Shown: positions 30,916-44,801, numbered from the stretch's first letter. The stretch is 64,000 nt of DNA from Rhynchonema sp. JSB1_4 (GCA_030248065.1 JASAMV010005410.1:35444-99443), one strand, 5' to 3'. Numbers and translations: made by a program. Notes: generated by a model from the sequence alone, not told the origin.

Positions 30916-33900
30916 ATGAGCACAGGGCCACAACAAGGCTCGTCAGTCCTGGCCGAATTCGAACTCAACCAAACAGCCGGCGGCGGCGGCGGTGGTGGTG
31001 TGACGGCATCGTCAGGGCGACCCATTTCGCCTCGAGGCACTACCACCCCGTCGCACTCCCGTGCCATGACCAGACCGTTGCTATTACTCGTTATTTTGTG
31101 CATCATTCTACTGGCAGCTTGTGGCGCATTGTTGGCCACACTCATTTACATTGTCACACAACAAACGCACAGGGACGAACTGTGTCTCACCGAGGACTGT
31201 GTTGTTACTGGTTGGTTGGTCGGTGTGTTTGGTGATGTTTCATTGCGCGCGATGCGTCAGTCATCGCGAGCAGTTTGGTGGAACTTACATAGTTATTTCT
31301 CATGGATTTAGTTCCGGGTACGCACGTCGTTACGTGAAGCCTTGAGCATGTGAGCATCAGCTGAGCCAGAATCGTTTGGGGCCAAAGTTCCGGACCAGAA
31401 TAAGTACAAAATTAGGTACTATGAAACTAACCACACTGAGGATGACCTAGCACACCTCATGGGTTCTGTTCTGAGAATATCACCTATCTTGTTATCATGC
31501 CTATCGATGGTAAGATTCAATCATGTTTAGTCCAAAAACTGTTAATTCGGATCAGTCAATCAAGAAATCGACATCGATTCCATCTACACAGCTGCAACGG
31601 TGCTGAAATCGATCGACGAGTCTATAGATCCGTGCGACGATTTCTACAAGTTCGCCTGCGGCCAGTGGGAGCGCGAACACGCCATTCCTGACTCGGCATC
31701 GTCCGTGTCCAATTTCGACAGCCTCAACAAAAATCTCGAATCCAGCCTCAGTGGTGAGCCGACCCCTCTTCAGTGTGTCTTTGTGTTTCGGGCGAAATTA
31801 TGAAAAATACTGCAATGAATGTCGAATAAAGAACAACTTGTGCTGCAGCATGTTTGAGAGAGAAGAGTGGTGCACCAGGGCTTCTTCGTTCCGAAGGCAC
31901 ACGCAGCAAAATCAGGCACCAAAGGACATGGTTTTAGTATACTAAAGGTCATCACACTACCCAGTTAGTCAGCAGAATGACTACAGACAGAAAAAATGTT
32001 CATCCGATCAGACATGCAAATCTTACTTTTTGCAGCGCTTCTCAACGCTCCAGTCAACGAGTCGGACGGTAGCGCTGTTGTGAAATCAAAACAATTCTAT
32101 GCGTTATGTTTGAATGATAGTTGGTTTCATGATATTTTGTTCTGTTGATTTTTCGGTTTTTTTTTCATTTAAAAAGAGACGTACTCACTTTATGATAGCA
32201 CTCACGTCTCCAGTACCGAAGATGATCTCGTGCCAGCTTTGTTAGCAGGCAGACACTCCTTTTAACCAGTATCATTTACTTGATGATCAATTCAGTCAAA
32301 GTAGTCAACCGGTGCTGCTCACACCTGGGACTGTAAGTGGAAAATTTTCGGGGTGGCTCCATTCGTGGGGATTTAAGTGGAAAGCTCCGGTACGTTCCGC
32401 TGCCGCTAATTTTGGATCAGCGTGACCAGCAGGACCAGCAGTTATTAAGCCTCTAAGAGCCAAATACAACTTTCACACTGGCCGAAAGTAACGGAACCAG
32501 TAGATATACGTTGCTTCAAAAAGAAAATTAAAAATTATTTCACATATGATCAGGGCGCATCCGATCGTCCCATTATATTTGATCATATACAACCGGCGCA
32601 TAAATAATTTGCATTCAAATGTCACTCTGTCATCTACAGCTGCCATCGGCGACAATTGGCGACTTACGTTCGATGCGATTTTGTCGGACGAATTTGGCGG
32701 CTGGCCAACGCTGACGCCGGACTGGAACGACACCAAATCGCTGGAACAACTGTACGCCAAACAGACCACCAGATATCAGGCGGACTTTCTGTTCAAAATC
32801 AACGTGCAACCCGATGACAAAAACTCGACTACGCATGTGCTGCTCGTGAGTGGGCTGTCTTGGCTGATGGTAGCTCATGTAAAGCTGATGTTTCATGAAC
32901 GCAACCATTGGCATTTCCATTATGTATTATATCCAATGTATGTATGTGTATGCCAGCAGGTTTTCGTGAAACTGCAGTGTGTTCCGTCGTCGATCACGTT
33001 CGTAGAACTTCATGCGACGTGTTCCACACCCGCGCAAGAACGTAAAAGAATTCTACTTATTTATTTTTATACAGCTCGATTCCCCGGCCCTGAATCTGTT
33101 TGGTCGTGATTTCTACCTGGTCGAGGATGCTGAGGAAGAGCGAAATGCCTACGAACAGCTGATTGTTGAGGTATGGTTGGTGCCAGTGCGCGATTGGCTG
33201 CGCTGACCGGCTGATGTTTCACAGCGTTGGGATGGGCCGTGGTTAGCCAGTCAGTCACAGACGGGAAAGACCACATGGGTAAACAGGCCACTTTATTTCG
33301 ACCACATATTTTGATAATGAGTGCATGCGCAAGCAGAACGACTGTGGTTGACCGCCCTCCACTATACCAGTGTGTGTGGTTGGGTGGCTGTCTGGAATTT
33401 CTTTTTTATTTTGAAAGGGTCCTCTTTAGCAGCAAAGATTTGACAGGGGTTGGGTTTGTTGGTTTGAGGTGTTTGTCTGGCCCATTCTATCATCGGAAGA
33501 TGAGCGCTGGTCACCATTCCCCGTTTAAGCTTTGATCATATCGATCTAGCCCAAAACGTTGCACTTGACCATCGAGAGTAGGTATGTGGGTGGGTGAGTA
33601 TATAGGTCCTGGAACGACCTTTTACACCTTGGCGAAAAATTGTCGGAATATTCACTAATAACCCAGTGTGGTTGCTACAAACAATTTTGTTACATACCTG
33701 ACGACAATAAGTAAAAAGTTATTACATGTTGTGCCGCACGTACTATCCGCCACCGCCGCACGCCGCTCCCCCCCCCCCCAAAAAAAAAAAAAAAAAACCA
33801 AAAACCACCAAAATTTGGTTGGTCGAAAATATTTTTTTTGGAACCACTCATTTTCTCTTTCATTAGAACGGGAGGAAGGGACACCCCACACACAAAGCCA

Positions 33901-36900
33901 ACACCCCCCCCCCGACCCATTCTCGCATACAAACGTGCGGAGTACCAGGTCATCGTCAGTGCGAATGCACCGCACCAAACTGTTTTATTCACGCATCAAT
34001 TACAGATCCTCGGCATGTTGGGTGCCGAGAACACAACGGCGAGTCGTGACGCGGCCGAAATTCTCCGTTTCGAGACCGAACTGGCGAACGCGAGCATTTC
34101 GGACGCGCGTCGACACGATATGCAGACGTTGTACAGCAAGATATCGTTGATGGAACTGCGACAGCGATATAGGAACTTTAGATGGTACGACTTTGTTTGG
34201 GTGGTGCACTGATGATGCCCTGGGGCACCGCTCGTCGCTGTCTGGTTTAAAAAGCGGATAGGCAAACAAAATCGATATCCGAAATGTTAAAACACTTAGA
34301 TTTTGAATTAACCAACAAATATAAGCTTATAAACGGAGGTACCAACAAAAATAAATTATCTAAAATAGATACTTGCTCCATTAATGACACAGGTTCGACT
34401 TTCTGCACTACATGTACGACGGCATCAATGATGCGGAGGCGAATCGCGAGCTGTTCACCGCAGATCATGAAGTTGTCGTTTATGGAATCGACTTTTTGGG
34501 ACGATTCGACGAAATGATCACGCAGTTTCCGATGAGGTCTGGGTCCTTCTGTGGTATTATGGTCTCCATTGATTTGGTTTTGGTGCAAGAATTTATGTGT
34601 TGTTGTGATCTGATTACTGACGATGACCTGGTGCACCGCGGCTGTGCGTAACCAAAGCGACACAGACAATGGAAGACAGACCTTGATTTAATGCCGCGCA
34701 TGTGAAGCCACACGCTTGTTCATGAACAAAAAAAGTATACATAGAACGATCCACAGCTGACTTATTGCAAATCAACACTAGAAAAAATAAATTAGCCATT
34801 TTCAGAACAAAAGTCAACTATTTGTGTTGGTGTTGGTTCTTCAAAGGAATGCTACGAGACTTGCCCGACCCGTTTGCAGTGACGCTATTCAAATTCTATC
34901 GAAAACTCGACAGTACGTTCACATATGTCGTTTTTTGCTTCATTTCTCGTTGTTTTAAACCAATGATGGCGTCATATAACAAAATTTTGTTTCCGCCTTT
35001 TCAGTATGCTTAGGTTACTTTGCGTGTGGTACATATTTATGAAAAATCTGCAAAAACATAAGATTTCACATTATAAGAAGAAAAGCCAAGACAAAATCCA
35101 AACTTAACATTTTTCAACATGTCTACCAAATATTTTGTTTCATAAATTCACACATTAGAATATACAGTATTCAAAAACACCCGCACAATAAAATATTTTC
35201 GCGCGCCAAACACAAGCAGGCAAGAAGCCAGGCAGGCAGGCAGAGACAGACACACAGGCACAACCAGTGCACGCTTCAAACAACGAAACGTTTCGTCATA
35301 CAACGTCAGTGTGTGTGTGCGTGAGCTTGATGTTTCACTCGCGATAGACTACCCCAACCTTGTGTGAGTCGAGCAACTTTGCGCAGAGGCGATAACCCAC
35401 ACAATGAGGCGTAGCCGAGTGGGGTTTATTGCTGGTTGAAAACTTTTCCCAATTTACCCGCCATGTTCACCTGAAAAATGGTTGAGCATCGGCAATTTTT
35501 GAGGCCCTGGAAACAGGGCGTGCTGATTGGAAATCGTGCCATTTTCTGTTGGGTTACGCGGAAACTAACAATTCTGCGAAAAAATAAAACCACAACAACT
35601 TTTTCGCTAAATGTCACCACATGGCCACGAAAAACATTCAGAGAACAGCTCGGAAACTAAAATATTCATAGATACCTTTTGATGTTTCTTCAAAATAGCA
35701 AATCTTCATCGCTTATTTGCAGTGATGTCCGTTCCTTCACTGCGATGGCACGGCTGCGTGAAACGTATCAATTCACTGATGCCTCTGGCGACCGGCCGTA
35801 TGTACGTCCAGGAGCACTTCAATGACAGGGCCAAACAAAAAGTATGCAAATTGGAATTTTGAATATTGTTCTCTCTCATGGTAATTTTCTGTGCTAAACG
35901 TAGAATTTCAGCAGTCGTTTGGGTTCAGCTGATTTTTTGGAACTTTGTTCAGTAAAATTTTGACCAGTGTAAAAATTATTAATTCATGACTGGTCGAACC
36001 ATCTTACGCTCGTCAAATGTTTGACACTCCGATAGCTTGCGAATGAGAGAAATCTGGCCAATAAAGTCACGCCCAAATCCGAAACCGAAGTTGGTGTTTT
36101 TGACGAAACCAGTTTTTAAAAAACAGTACAACGTTTTCCAGGTCGAAGAAATGATCGCGTTGATAATGGAAGAGCTTCGCGTGACGCTAACAGACGAGGT
36201 CTGGCTGTCGGAAGAGACGAAGAGAGTTGCCAATGAAAAGGTGTCCCTGTCGGCTTTTAGCGCGACCCAAAAGTTCACCCCAACCTCAGAGAAGCATTCA
36301 GATCGACTCAATGGCGCAAAAAATCGGCTTCCCCGATCTGTTGAACGAAAAAGACCAAGTGGACGAGGCCTACAAGTCCTACGAAGTGACACCGGACAAT
36401 TATTTTCTGACGAAATTCAATTTTTATGAGATGGAGCGAAGAGAGACGCTCGCGAAAGTGGCGCAACCGGTCGATCGGGAAAAGTGCGATTTTTTGAATT
36501 CTTGATAAAACTTGGGCCACACTAAATCTGACTGGCTGATGTTTCAGATGGGTGTCCGGAGCGGCCGTCGTGAACGCGTTTTACTCACCAAACACCAATG
36601 AAATCAGTGAGTACTGGAGGACGGCTGGCTGATGTTTCAATAGGAAGATCACCTCACTGTGTGCTGAATTTATTTTGTAGTCTTCCCCGCCGGCATTCTA
36701 CAGCCGGTGTTTTATGACGAGAACTTCCCGTGGTCGATGAATTTCGGCGGAATCGGAGTGGTGATTGGACATGAGATTATACATGGATTTGATGACAGAG
36801 GTGGGAAATCGGGGATGAAGTTTGGGAATGTTCGGGTCACGGTTTCGTGGAATTTCGGCGGGCATTCCAGCGGTTTCCACAGCTCACCAGCAGAAAATTG

Positions 36901-38118
36901 ATACGTTTGTCTAAACTGATGAATCCGATGGAAACCACTTCTGGGGCTTTAGTTGAAAGAGCAGCCGTCTTTGAGTGCTGTAAACCCGCACACATACATT
37001 GTACCTGGTCCCCAATGTGCTATCAGACCATCTGCATCTGGTCTGGGTGAATACATACATATTTCAAAAATAAAAATTTATTTTCGATATCACAGATCGC
37101 ATTTATTTACCAACCCCCCATTGTTGTCAGGTCGGCTGTACGACAAAATCGGCAACATCCGCCAATGGTGGGACAACACGACGATCGCTGCGTTCAAGGA
37201 GAAGGCCAAATGCATCGAGGACCAATACTCGGGATACATTTTCGAACAAGTTGACATGCCTGTGCGTCCCGGGGGGATTTGGGAATGCATTTGAATAATT
37301 TGGAATAAATTCGGCTTTAAAGATTAATGAGAGTTTTCTTTATTCAGATCAATGGCAAACGGACAAAAGGCGAGAATATCGCCGACAACGGCGGACTGAG
37401 ATTGGCGTTCAAGGTTTGGTTTGACAAATATTGTTTTCATGAATTCAAGCTTTGTGATCGCTTCGATCCTAGTAAATTTTTTGCTGTTATTGTACAGTTT
37501 ACTGATGCGACCGTAATTGTTCCCAGACCGCTGTAATACCATTTATTCTGGACTACGTTACCATATCAATGCAGATAGCAAATCTCCAAATATTCAAAAT
37601 TGTGAAAGTCACGTGACCAAGATGTTCATCGAAGCAGACAGATCGCACCAAGATAGATCGTCATAAAGCAACCAAACTCGCCTTTTTGATTCAGGCATAC
37701 CAAAAATGGGCGCAACTGCATCCCGACTTGGAGCTGCTGCCCGGCGTCCACATGTCTCACGAACAATTATTTTTTGTAAATTATGCACAGGTGATCACTT
37801 AATTTTCTTTTTTCTTTCTTTTTTATAATTTTCTTAATTTCTATAATATTCCTGCAACATTCAGATTTGGTGCGGTCACATGAACGATAAAGAGGCGATC
37901 AGAAAGATACGAACTTCCGAACACTGTCCCGGTTCCATAAGGTAAATTTTAGGAACTTTTCACAGAATTGTTTTTAATTGTATAAATTCAATGTGGAAAA
38001 ATATAATCTCAGGGTCAAAGGACCCCTGTCGAATTCGTATGAGTTCGCCGAAGCGTTCAAATGCCCCGCAAACAGCAGGATGAACCCGCCACCTGAAAAG
38101 AAGTGCAGAGTTTGGTAA
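30916..38118 (+). CDS. nep-like: Neprilysin-like M13 zinc metallopeptidase (type II membrane protein)
   Basis: Eighteen exons join without a frame break: 30916-31210, 31592-31753, 32036-32119, 32640-32845, 33075-33170, 34006-34184, 34393-34536, 34806-34912, 35723-35841, 36142-36240, 36302-36483, 36548-36606, 36681-36800, 37131-37261, 37348-37413, 37695-37790, 37865-37941, 38013-38118, giving 775 residues. A cytosolic Gly/Ser-rich N-terminus precedes one membrane helix (about residues 55-80, [20 protein letters not shown]). The ectodomain starts with the family's Cys pattern and [14 protein letters not shown], then substrate-site NAFYSP, zinc motif HEIIH (about residue 608), third ligand in ENIAD, and the C-terminal CRVW. 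M13 peptidases cut small peptides such as neuropeptides outside the cell; all catalytic residues I can check are present. The start ATG is the first after an upstream stop, but the frame is open back to an acceptor-like TTTGCAG at 30870, so an earlier exon is possible. The 36241-36301 intron is only 61 bp. Confidence 0.96.
33212..33221 (+). promoter_or_regulatory. TGATGTTTCA motif copy, 41 nt after a 5' splice site
   Basis: Representative of a 10-mer seen 17 times in the window. Here it is preceded by GACCGGC and followed by CAGCG. Other copies just inside introns are at 31233, 32886, 36630 and 57984. The core GTTTCA resembles the nematode piRNA promoter motif; function is not shown. Confidence 0.3.
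33843..33886. repeat. Solo arm fragment of the TATAGTCC MITE family
   Basis: TTCTCTTTCATTAGAACGGG matches the arm of 10882-11216. It follows a C/A homopolymer run at 33769-33800 within a peptidase intron. Confidence 0.5.
33945..33982. repeat. Dispersed repeat copy CAGGTCATCGTCAGTGCGAA
   Basis: Shared with 34613-34648 (opposite orientation) and 46318-46362 (opposite orientation, core GACGATGACCTGGTGCACCG). In one frame all three read VIVS(ANAP), but they lie in introns, so the peptide match only reflects DNA similarity. Confidence 0.55.
36537..36546 (+). promoter_or_regulatory. TGATGTTTCA motif used as a splice acceptor context
   Basis: Here the motif is followed by G, making TTTCAG, and the next base starts the peptidase exon encoding [14 protein letters not shown]. 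This shows the motif can overlap working splice signals. Confidence 0.4.
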
Positions 38119-38599
38119 CCATTGTTTTTATCGATTTGTATATTATTTTTTTGTAAATGAATTTCTGATTATCATTTGTGATTGAAACATCGGTCAGCTA
38201 AGTGGCAGAATGCTGGCTCTTGTTCCATTGGACCTTGGTTAGAAAAGACGAATGACTTCTTGTTGAACCGGATCTTCAAATGTTCTGAATTTCATTTATG
38301 TATGTATACATCTCAGATCTCGGACGCCGGGACCTTTGTAAAGTTGTTTATTTATTTTTATGTTAAATGTGTGTATTTTGGCATTTATAGCACGTTCGTG
38401 CTACCTACTGTATACCATCGTTTTGTACGCATATTTCATGCCATATTGTCGAGTCACCTGTTGCTTTAAACGTGCCAAGAAACCAAGGAGATTGTAACAT
38501 AAATTTTTATTATTGCGTTTTAATGTATGTAAAATGTTATGTATGTATAACAACCTTGCCAGAAGGAAAAAATTATGTACTACATGCTGTGAGCTGAAC

Positions 38600-38605
38600 A
38601 ATAAA
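38600..38605 (+). terminator. Poly(A) signal AATAAA, peptidase gene
   Basis: AATAAA lies 482 bp after the peptidase stop; another is near 38702 (GCAATAAAAAG). Either could set the 3' end. Confidence 0.45.
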
Positions 38606-38799
38606 CAGAAAAGACGGTTCTTTGAATAGAACTCAAAACATATACATATAACTGCATTTTAAGAGAAATTTTTCAAATGGAGGAATATACTTGGAGAAAA
38701 GCAATAAAAAGTAAAACGGAAATCACAACAGAGCACAGCACGGCATGGCACGGGTACGGCGCGGGGTTCACGATAATCACAAAAGCTCGAAAAAAGTTA

Positions 38800-39012
38800 A
38801 GAAACGATACAGTATGTTCATAAAATACAGTTTGCCCTCTTGTGGTGGTGAATTGATCAGTTTTCGTTCACTATATGGAACATACTGTATGTATTCACTA
38901 TGCAGAGTGATAATCAGGAGGTTGACGGCAGATTGGGAACCAAACTGTTGTTCGCAATGTATAGAGATTCACTATGTGGAGGTTCACTATAGAGAGGGTG
39001 GGTGGACTGTAA
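38800..39012. mobile_element. Decayed pogo-like MITE fragment
   Basis: GTTCACTATATGG, GATTCACTATGTGGAGG and GGTTCACTATAGAG words, ending GGTGGACTGTA, resemble the 23610-24009 family read from the other strand. The left end is unclear. Confidence 0.4.
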
Positions 39013-39737
39013 TTGTTTATCATACGATTCTGATGTCTGATGACAGTTGATCTGACTTCAGTGACTATTGTTCTTTCGGTACATTCCCCATTTGTAGTGC
39101 TTGCGCACCAGGAACACCTGAAAAAATGACTTGTACACCTGCTTGTGATGCGGTGTTTCGGAACAAGTTCGAAACACAAGGTTGTATTGCCGGTGCAAGA
39201 TTTACTTCTGTTCTCAGTTCAGTCGTGAAAGTGGACGGTTAGTGTAAAATTGGAACCAAGTGCTGTGCTAGCACCGTCTTCGACCACGCATACCTACATA
39301 CGATGTTTTATGGTTCCGGAGAAGTGCAGTTCAACTCCGAGGGTTTTTGAAACAAGCCTACCGGTTCTAAGATATCGGAACAAAAAAAATAATGCTAAAT
39401 TAGCCCCCAGGGGTCCTATTGTAAAATCCTTCGAACAAGATGGCCTCCAATACAAGCTTAATCAGGATTTATGTTACAGGTTCTACGCGTCAATAAACCC
39501 TGAGTGATGTTTCAGACGAAAGTTATAAAGAACAGTTGATTAAGAGCGATCAAACCTGACGTTTCGACGCCGCACAATTGCCGGACGAGTGGTAGAGATC
39601 TTGACGGCGAAAACGCCGATTATGCTCACCCATTTCGTCGTGCAGATTCAACAACAACAACAACGGGCCCTCGCCGCTGTGGTCGTTGGCTTTGGCACCG
39701 TTCTTCTTGAAACCCATCGATGCTGCAAGACATTGTC

Positions 39738-40012
39738 TACAGTCAACACTGTGTATAGTGACCCTCGATATTGTGAGATGAAGTGAGTATTATCCCTAAA
39801 GGGACGAAAAATGGTCAGTCCCCCCAGGCCTCCCATGTCACTATAACGAGGGCAGACTGTGCTAGAGTTTCATGCACTATGGTGAATCGATCGGGTGGAA
39901 CTTGTTTACTTTAGAGAAAATTTCCACATCTCTGTGTTCGTGATTGTAGAGCAGGCAGATCACGGGCCAAACTGTCGTTCACTATGGACAAATTCACTGC
40001 GGGAATACAGTA
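39738..40012. mobile_element. Possible pogo-like MITE
   Basis: Starts near TACAGTCAACACTGTGTATA and ends near GGGAATACAGTA, with TATAGTGACCCTCGATATTG answered by CACTATAACGAGGG inside. Ends are imperfect. Confidence 0.4.
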
Positions 40013-42775
40013 CATAGCTCGTGTGCGCCCCTTGGTGTTTGTGATTCATAACAAAGGTGCATGAAAACACCAAGCACACATTTCGACAATAATGCGGGAT
40101 GTTCCATCGTTGTATTGTTCATCTGGCCAACTATTATGAACTGTGACGAACTCAACAACTCATAGACTCACGTTCGCTGTGCGACTTGGTCATCTGACAA
40201 AAGTAGGCGAATGGTTTGAAGCCCATTGTCGTCCCGAATATTCAAGCGGATATTTTTTTGTTCGATGATTTGACCTGCCAACGCGCCACTCTGGTCGATG
40301 TTTTCAGGGTTCTTTCGCTAAAAATAGGTGCTTTATGATCCCTTTGAGGGACCGAACAAATCTGGATGAAAGGAGCTAAAATAACAGGTAATCGCGATGC
40401 TGGGCTTCCACAACGGGGGGTTATGTTAGCTGGATTGCCACCCAGGTAAAATTTACAATAGGTACTTGGGTACAGGCAGCAATACAAAGTTGATAAAAAG
40501 AGACCCACAAGAAACAGCCATGCCCAATAACCATGGGGAGCCAAGAGGCCATACACTTTGGGTCACAGGTCTCATAAATAATCTATGCAGCTCAGACGTT
40601 TTCAGCCGGTCATGGGCACATTGCAAGATGCAAGTTGCTAGCGAGATTACGCCAAAGTAAACGCTCGCGCAAGACCAGAAAGCGGGCTGAAGATGCCGAT
40701 TATAGACGCAACGAAAAAACATAATACGTCACGTTTCGTTAAGCTTCTCTCTCAGATTTGATGTTATCATCGTGGTATACACTAATACCGAATTAACCTA
40801 CATGACGGGATACAGCTACTGCATGCGCAAAGAGCGCAATGTAGTACTAATATTTATGGAGCCAATTTGACAAGGGTAGCGGAGGGCGCAAAGGACACAC
40901 AGGGTTAAAACCTTGCTTGACCTGAGACAATGTCAAGGTCTGCTACTGCTGTTTTGCACAAAGTAGCTCACGACTGCCGTGAGTGCAAAACAAAAATACA
41001 ACAAGAAATAATCAAGATCAGCTTTGGTCTTTTATTTGACGTTTCCGCTTCAGTGCACAACCGCATTTGACAACCTCTGTGCACTTTTGCACATACAAGC
41101 TCACTACCTAACACACCTATAGTATAATACTATTGTACATGCAAGTTCATTTTCCAAAGTCATGCACTGTAATGTGATATCAATAAATTCGAATTGCAAA
41201 AGAAAACTATATATTGTATTATATTACTCGAGTCTTACGCTACAACAGCTAACAATGCTGCGATGCTAAATTTGGACTTTGTTAGCACAAGCGTGGATTT
41301 TTGTTTCCATGGGGCGAGTGCGTGTGAAAACAACTGAAAAAAAGTAATCAGCGCGCACTTGGCTTTGAGAGAAAACAAATGAGCCAAGGCACATGGTCAT
41401 TCAGTAGCGTGTTTCTAAGATGGTCCATAATTGAGTACCCTATAAGATTGTACCGAGCCAAATTTCTCACAGCATGGATGAAAACGCAAGGTACACAAAA
41501 TATGGGTGTCCCCAGACGAAAATGGCCATTTTTAGTCGCAGTTTCCATGGTTCTCAAACAAGTTAAGCAAAAGAAAAGAATCCCGTTGTGAGGTATATCT
41601 GCGCACAAATGATGCGATTATTTCACGTGATACATGCGCACACTTACAGCGGGCGCCGCCATTGTGTGCTTTAGAGTGCACCATACTTTGCCTTTTGTTG
41701 AATCGCATTAACGACAGGCGGGCTATGCACAAAAGACGATCTGAAGGGGCTGGCCTGCAAAACAGGTTACCGTAGTTCGCGATTTGTTCGTGTTTAGAAT
41801 TTCCATGTTTATTGTTGGTTGTCACGATTCCGAAATGACAGAAAGCTGGAGCTGGTGTTTGACAACATGGTGGCTGTCGTGAGAATGTCAAAATCCGATG
41901 ATTTCCAAGAATAGGCGCTTTTTGCAGAACGCACTCACAGAGCCGCGTCATTGACAAAATCTTTTTTGTCGGATAGGGCTAATTTTCCACCAATTTTTAC
42001 AAACCTCCCGGGGCTTTCAGTGGAAATTGCCAGCACCTATACGTACGCAAAATCAGTGCCAATCAGTGAATGGCTTACGAAACAGTGGCGTATTTTGCCT
42101 GTTCGGAGGGAAAAACCGAAATACACACTCACGCTGTCACGCAGCCGCACGCAAATGGATATGCCTAAAGCCTAGAGTCAATTTAGCCAAAGTGGAGTCT
42201 TCTATATGCATGAGATTCACACCCGCAAATGTGCTCTTGAAGCCCTTTTCTGAAAAAAGTTATAGCTGTTTCTTGTCTTGAGGGCACAGGCATGCGTGCC
42301 GTGGTCAGAGCAGGTGACAGAATTGGGATCCGAGATCGAACCTGCCTGGCATTATTATCGTCGCCTGTGTATGTACGTACATATGTATGTAATTTCTACA
42401 GTACCGACGCAGGTAAAAGTTGTCAATTTTAGGGCTGGGAAAACACTTTTACGCCGGTCGAAGGATATAATGGCATTGGTAAATTTCTTAATGTTAATGT
42501 TAAATTTCTTAAGAAAATCAAGACCGTCAGATCCGATCCGAGCACCAAGTTTGATAACCTGTATGAAGTTTATTTACTTGGGTATTCATGAAAAAAAGCG
42601 ATATTCACCACGCTAAGCACTTTGAATTTGATATGCATACACACAGATTTTCCGAAAATAGCAAAATTTGGCCTGGAGCCAACAAACTGAACATAATGAG
42701 TCACACTTTTGCTTGCGGCGTAGAGAAACATTTCCCGCCGCTCTCTCTCTCTCAGACTTTATTAACACGTCGCAT
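40013..42775. other. Intergenic region, no gene recognised
   Basis: Only short open frames with no domain similarity. A partial TTTCCAC...GGAAATTGCC repeat lies near 41988-42032. Confidence 0.45.
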
Positions 42776-43491
42776 CAGGGTTGAAAAAAAATTTTTTTAT
42801 TAACGAGCTTTTTTTTTTAAAAAAAATTTTTTTTTTGATTTTTATTTTGACGAAAATTTTTTTTATTAGAAAAAGTGTTGCAAACGACGTTTCAGGACAA
42901 ATGAAATCGATCCAACATATTTTTCAAAAATTGAAAAATTTTCGCCTGAGACCCAACTTGTGTGGTGACACCCGGTAGTATTGTGCAGATTCTATGGAAT
43001 CCTACCAGTGTGAGGTTGATGTTGACTAACGATGTTACTCTAATGTATTGTAGCATGCCGTACAACGTATTTTAATGCATCTAATGCCGTATATCTGATA
43101 TACGACCATCAAAATATAGATTACAGCCCAAATCTTGCGTGTCAGATCGACTTTGCGCGCCCGGTTTTGCACCAGACCTATGTATATACATGTGTAGTAG
43201 CATGCAGTGGTACATTATCGGTGCCACATCACTATAAAAGACCATCCCCGCGCATCCCTGTACGGATTTGGGGACAATACAGGGCGCCGCAGGGGCGATT
43301 TTGGAAAATTGTCCCGTCCACAGAAAAAAAGTGCCAATTTTTTGCCTCGAAAAAGGCCATTTTTGGACATTTCAGCCCATTTTGGGCAACTTTTTTTTAT
43401 TAAAAAAAAGCAAAATCTGAGTTTCAAAAAAAAAAATTTTTTTAAAAAAAAATTTTTTTTAATTAACCACTTTTTTTTTGAAACAACCCTG
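42776..43491. mobile_element. hAT-like element, CAGGGTTGAAAA ends, 8-bp TSD CGTCGCAT
   Basis: Begins CAGGGTTGAAAAAAAA and ends TTTTGAAACAACCCTG. CGTCGCAT flanks at 42768-42775 and 43492-43499. 716 bp with A/T-run arms, the same design and length as 24685-25410, but the middle sequences are not obviously alike. No transposase. Confidence 0.92.
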
Positions 43492-43650
43492 CGTCGCATG
43501 GTGATGGTATGTAATAATGGGTATGTATACCTTCAGCGGAGGAAATAAACGTCATTTCGTTGTAAACATGGTCGGGTCAAAATAATTATGAGTAACGATA
43601 ACACGAAGAAGCATGATTAATGATTATAGTGTTTGTATGGAACCTCAGTT

Positions 43651-43812
43651 CAGTGGAGTTTTCCACAAAAAGCCTCGGGGCTCTAAGCGGAAATTGGCGG
43701 AAAATGGGCCCTCAAGATAAAAAGGAACAAAATCGAATTTAGAGCTCCCAGCTTTTTTAGTGGAAAATTTTTCACTTTATTCGAGGTGGGGCATCATGTG
43801 GAAAACTCCGGC
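43651..43812. mobile_element. Short MITE with CAGTGGAGTTTTCCAC ends
   Basis: CAGTGGAGTTTTCCAC at left answers GTGGAAAACTCC at right; inside are AAGCCTCGGGGCT and GGTGGGGCATCATG. Belongs to the TTTCCA/AGCCCC family. The rest up to 44801 shows nothing I can support. Confidence 0.55.
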
Positions 43813-44801
43813 GTGACATGGCTCAACCCTGAATGACCGTAACCATACACCAAGCACTAGAGGACGATTAGAATTTTCTAAAACGACACACTATCACAGC
43901 CAAACGAGGGCACTTTGCCAAGCAGACTATAAATAATAAAACAATCTCGAATAACTTCACGCCCGAATTGACACGTGAGTAATTGATGACGGTATTCTGA
44001 CAACTATCGAAAGCTACCTAATGGCGAAAAAAGCCGTTGGTTTCATGGATTAACTTTTTAGACTCTGAAAGTGCCAAATAAAGTGTGCGTGTCTTTCGCA
44101 TTTGCCCAGGACACAACGAGCTTACTGTATAAAGTTTGATAGCCTTTTAGCCATCGGTAGCTGTCGGTTTAGCGCATACGATTGCCAATCAAACGATTGA
44201 GGAGATCTTTTACAGAGTTGAAAGCTTGACCAAAAACGTGCGCAGTCTCCAGGGAATTTAAAAATTCAAGTGAGAGTCACTGCTGGCCAGGATGTTGGGT
44301 TCAGTCGTAAATTGCGGTTCGCATACGAAACTCGAACCAACTTCAACTCGAAAAAAACCGTTCTCTTTTGATGGGATTTAAAATTTCGTGATAGTTGTAG
44401 TATATGGCTTGGTACAGTGCCAAACTTGGCTCAGCGAAGATCCGCGGGCTGCGATTACAGCATCAATTTTGATTTACGTTACATGGGTGATATTGTGGAG
44501 TTTGCTGAAGTACAATAGTCTACTGGTGCACTTTGCCTTTTTTGAGAACAATAAACAATAAATTTTCTTCGGTTTTTGCATTGTACAACTTTTATCTGGG
44601 TCATGGGGCACAATTAGTAATAGTCAGATTGCGAAACAGAAGTGAAACATCACCCGCAAGTGCAGCGCAGTCATCATCAATTAAACAAATGCAGAAATAT
44701 AGTCAAAAGAAGCACCATTAAATCGGCACGCGAAAAAATTTATTAAAAATTATTCGACAAAATAAATATTTTCACTGGCCGAATCGTTTGAGACAAACAT
44801 T

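Noticed and set aside
34849..34912. Peptidase exon starting after CTTCAAAG at 34848
   Set aside because: The acceptor TTTTCAG at 34805 keeps phase and gives [20 protein letters not shown], which fits the M13 family; the later acceptor gives an unrelated frame.
35385..35440. tRNA-like segment GGCGTAGCCGAGTGGGG
   Set aside because: An A-box-like word but no B box at a suitable distance and no cloverleaf; more likely a short hairpin.
36290..36301. Acceptor at 36289 giving four extra residues in the peptidase
   Set aside because: The in-frame alternative at 36301 (CATTCAG) fits family spacing between the ETK...EK helix and KIGFPD without an insertion.
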